The notes below the pieces were generated by a model. The model was not told the DNA's origin and did no database searches. It saw nothing but the letters and a program-made list of their open reading frames with translations. A stretch of DNA of 51,607 nt from Yinghuangia elevatio (lineage in GTDB: Bacteria > Actinomycetota > Actinomycetes > Streptomycetales > Streptomycetaceae): positions 1 through 51,607 of the forward strand of contig NZ_JBEZFP010000058.1 in NCBI RefSeq assembly GCF_040649515.1, given 5' to 3'. The position numbers and the translations under genes are program-made. Every line of letters begins with the position of its first letter. Position 1 is the first letter of the stretch. Shown piece after piece: positions 49,672-51,607 of this stretch.

Positions 49672-50331
49672 CTAAGCCGGGGGAATTGCTGCCTCGATGT
49701 GGGTGAGGTGGGCGGCGAGGATCTCTTCGAACGCGGCGTGGCGGTCCGCCCCGAGAGGGCGGACTTCGCGTCCGAAGTGGGCCAGCGCGGGGAAGTGTTC
49801 GGGGTCGGCGCCGAGTACCGTGACGCGGAACAGCTCCATGCCCTGTTCGTACTCTTCGGGGGTGATGGCGCTGACTCCGGCTTCGGAGGCGACCAGCGCG
49901 GCGACCAGGACCGCGAGCCGGTGGTAGTACGCCGGGACTTTCTCGTCGGGCAGCCCCGACGCGCGCAGGGCCTGCAACACCTCTTCGGCGACCAGCCGGG
50001 AACCGGCGCCGCCCGACGCGTACCGTCCCCAGATCGCGGCGAGCTGGGGCTGCCGTCCGAAGGCCTCCCGCACCCGCAGGGCAAGGGACGTGATGCGCTG
50101 CTTCCAGTCGCCCTCGGGACGGTAGCCGTCCATCGCGGCCAGGAGGATCCGGTCGGCGACCGCCCGCATTAGCTCGGTCTTGCTGCGGAAGTGCCGGTAG
50201 AGGCTGGAGGAATCGGTCCCGAGGGTCGCGGCGAGCTTGCGCACGCTGAACGACTCGGTGTCGCTCGTGCGCAGCAACTCCGCTGCCGCGTCGAGGATCT
50301 CCTCGGTCGACCAACGCCTTCGACCTGCCAT
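49672..50331 (-). CDS. TetR-family regulator with C-terminal TetR_C domain
   Basis: The 219-residue protein has an N-terminal helix-turn-helix (FSVRKLAATLGTDSSSLYRHFRSKTELM, about 28-55) and a tetracycline-repressor-like C-terminal domain (about 85-210). It starts at ATG 50331 and is divergent from the serine hydrolase gene. The 210-bp gap carries an iterated TGCAC motif with 12-bp period and a palindrome over the hydrolase-side -10, so it very likely represses that gene and itself. It converges on the SnoaL gene. Confidence 0.9.
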   Translation of the reverse strand: MAGRRRWSTEEILDAAAELLRTSDTESFSVRKLAATLGTDSSSLYRHFRSKTELMRAVADRILLAAMDGYRPEGDWKQRITSLALRVREAFGRQPQLAAIWGRYASGGAGSRLVAEEVLQALRASGLPDEKVPAYYHRLAVLVAALVASEAGVSAITPEEYEQGMELFRVTVLGADPEHFPALAHFGREVRPLGADRHAAFEEILAAHLTHIEAAIPPA

Positions 50332-50375
50332 TTCGCCCCTCTCGTCGGTCTCAGTCTAGCCCATGCGCCCGGCCA

Positions 50376-50416
50376 TGCACTTGGCATTGCACTTTGCGTT
50401 GCACGCGGTGCGTGCA
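50376..50416. promoter_or_regulatory. Iterated 12-bp TGCAC operator with terminal palindrome
   Basis: TGCAC begins at 50376, 50388 and 50400, exactly 12 bp apart, and the inverted GTGCA ends the array at 50412-50416. The units TGCACTTGGCAT and TGCACTTTGCGT agree at 10 of 12 positions. The last part, TGCACGC-GGT-GCGTGCA (50400-50416), is a perfect 7-3-7 palindrome overlapping the -10 CATAAT (50415-50420). Multiple TetR dimers could bind side by side. Confidence 0.65.
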
Positions 50417-50426
50417 TAATGAGGAC

Positions 50427-50540
50427 ATGGGCGTGCCGAGCGACCCGGCGGCAAAGGGGTCGACGTGTCACGCGCGGCCTGTCACCCGGGTCGGGCGACC
50501 GGCGTGGAGCGCACTCCGAGCAGATCGAAAGGACGCATGA
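50427..50540 (+). CDS. Possible leaderless upstream ORF coupled to the serine hydrolase
   Basis: A 37-codon frame runs from ATG 50427 to TGA 50538-50540; the hydrolase ATG follows at 50542. The presumed -10 (CATAAT) ends 6 bp before this ATG, the spacing of leaderless mRNAs, and GAGG is also just upstream. The peptide (MGVPSDPAAKGSTCHARPVT and on) has no recognisable feature. It may be a translated leader or chance. Confidence 0.35.
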   Translation: MGVPSDPAAKGSTCHARPVTRVGRPAWSALRADRKDA

Positions 50541-50541
50541 C

Positions 50542-51607
50542 ATGAAGAACGCACTGGATTCCGCGGCGCTGGACGCCGCCCTCGAGAACGTCCACCGCGC
50601 CGGGATACCGGGCCTGTTCGCCGAGGTCCGGGACGGCGACCGGGTCTGGCGCGGCGCCGCCGGGGTCGCCGACGTCGCCACCGGTCGTCCCGTCACCGCC
50701 GACATGCGGCACCGGGTCGGCAGCGTCACCAAGACCTTCACCGCGGCGGCGGTCCTGCAGCAGGTCGAGAGCGGTCGAATCGGTCTCGACACACCGATCG
50801 GCCGGTACCTTCCGAAGCTGGTCCCCGGACAACGCGGTGACGCGGTCACGGTCCGGATGCTGATCAACCACACCAGCGGCTTCGCCGAGTTCCTCCCGTA
50901 CGCCTACCCCTCGCTGAAGGCGTTCCCCGTCCTCGCGGAGATCGGGCCCGAGAGCCTGGACGACCACCGCCACACGCGGTTCGACCCCGACGAACTGATC
51001 GAGATGGGGGTGACCGCACCTGCCGTCTGCGCCCCGGGCGGCGCGCCGGGGGTGTACTCCAACACCAACTACCTGCTCCTCGGTCGGCTCCTGGAACACG
51101 TGACCGGCACCCCGGCCGAGCAGTACATCACCCGGAACGTCATCGAGCGCGCCGGACTCCGGGACACCGAACTCCCCACCGGACCGTACGTCGACGGGCC
51201 GCACTCGCAGCTGTACGAGGCGTGGTTCGGCATGATCGACCCGCCGCGCGACTACAGCGTCTTCGAGATGTCGTACGCGGGACTGGCCGGCTCGCTGATA
51301 TCCACCGTGGCGGACATCAACCGCTTCTACGGCATGCTGCTGGCCGGAGAGATCGTCAGCCCTTCGTCGCTGGCGCAGATGCAACGTACCGGCCCGGTCA
51401 TCTCCCAGGAGGGCAAGGTGATCGACTACGGGCTCGGCCTGCATCCGATGGAGGGCCCGGGGCCGGGCACTTTCTGGGGTCACGGCGGCACGGTCTGGGG
51501 CGGCGGAACGCTTGCCATGACCCGCGCCGACGGCAAGCGGCAGATGGCGGTCGCGGTGAACCTGCAGAGGTGGAACCGGCTCGACGCCTCCGGTAGGCCG
51601 CAGCCCC
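50542..51607 (+). CDS. Serine hydrolase, beta-lactamase class C / DD-peptidase family (truncated by window edge)
   Basis: The visible 355 residues contain the three active-site motifs: SxxK as SVTK (S61-K64), YxN as YSN (Y172-N174) and HGG (H314-G316). Flanking features (MLINHTSGFAEF, SNTNYLLLGRLLEHVTG, AGLAGSLISTVADINRFY) fit the large class C-like esterase/DD-carboxypeptidase family. No signal peptide is seen, so it may be a cytosolic esterase rather than a wall enzyme or true beta-lactamase. GAAAGGAC lies upstream of ATG 50542. The C-terminus is cut by the window end. Confidence 0.9.
   Translation, partial: MKNALDSAALDAALENVHRAGIPGLFAEVRDGDRVWRGAAGVADVATGRPVTADMRHRVGSVTKTFTAAAVLQQVESGRIGLDTPIGRYLPKLVPGQRGDAVTVRMLINHTSGFAEFLPYAYPSLKAFPVLAEIGPESLDDHRHTRFDPDELIEMGVTAPAVCAPGGAPGVYSNTNYLLLGRLLEHVTGTPAEQYITRNVIERAGLRDTELPTGPYVDGPHSQLYEAWFGMIDPPRDYSVFEMSYAGLAGSLISTVADINRFYGMLLAGEIVSPSSLAQMQRTGPVISQEGKVIDYGLGLHPMEGPGPGTFWGHGGTVWGGGTLAMTRADGKRQMAVAVNLQRWNRLDASGRPQP

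Overview
This 51.6 kb window is very GC-rich actinobacterial DNA. The codon use, frequent GTG starts, GC hairpins without U-tracts, and the gene families (SpoIIE-type phosphatase, MmyB-like regulator remnant, DUF3618, DUF6355, DUF2568, SigJ, LAxTG sortase substrate) point to a Streptomycetaceae-like actinomycete. I cannot assign a genus. No rRNA, tRNA, CRISPR array, prophage or intact insertion sequence is visible. The content looks like accessory chromosome: many small operons of redox, catabolic, transport and envelope genes, each with its own regulator.

Left part (1-13.8 kb): the N-terminal half of a HAMP-repeat sensor kinase runs off the left edge. It is followed by a MarR regulator and a divergent GAF-SpoIIE phosphatase. 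A TetR/glycosyltransferase pair faces a MaoC/quinone-reductase-like pair across a promoter region holding a perfect TetR-type palindrome. A three-gene molybdenum hydroxylase operon (2Fe-2S, FAD/4Fe-4S and molybdopterin subunits, PaoABC type) and an MFS exporter/TetR pair with a striking 37-nt operator follow.

Middle part (13.9-32.5 kb): a Baeyer-Villiger-type monooxygenase and an SDR dehydrogenase form a ketone or alcohol oxidation pair. An envelope block follows: a CAP protein, a PAS sensor with a histidine-kinase phosphoacceptor helix but no ATPase domain, and a sortase-anchored adhesin-like protein. From 23.9 to 27.9 kb lies a gene graveyard. It holds tail-only remnants of an MmyB-like regulator and an SDR, a GH1 beta-glucosidase remnant, and a Leloir operon in which galT and galK have collapsed by internal deletion while galM stays intact. 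An asymmetric heterodimeric ABC exporter and about 1.1 kb without a convincing gene follow.

Right part (32.6-51.6 kb): aldehyde dehydrogenase, acyl-CoA ligase and Ldh-type oxidoreductase form a likely catabolic operon. Next come a membrane cluster (YihY, holin-like, DUF3618) and a flavin reductase whose ribosome binding site sits in tandem repeats. A compact four-gene block follows: a CDGSH iron-sulfur protein and a HemK/MTQ2-like methyltransferase, divergent from a GCS2-type carboxylate-amine ligase and a heme-oxygenase-like diiron oxidase. This block is the best candidate for an uncharacterised pathway. After it come a HAD phosphatase, a SigJ-type sigma factor with its NDH-2-like oxidoreductase, a DUF2568 membrane protein, an epimerase/SnoaL pair, and a TetR facing a serine hydrolase that runs off the right edge. 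The last promoter region carries an iterated 12-bp operator and a possible leaderless leader ORF.
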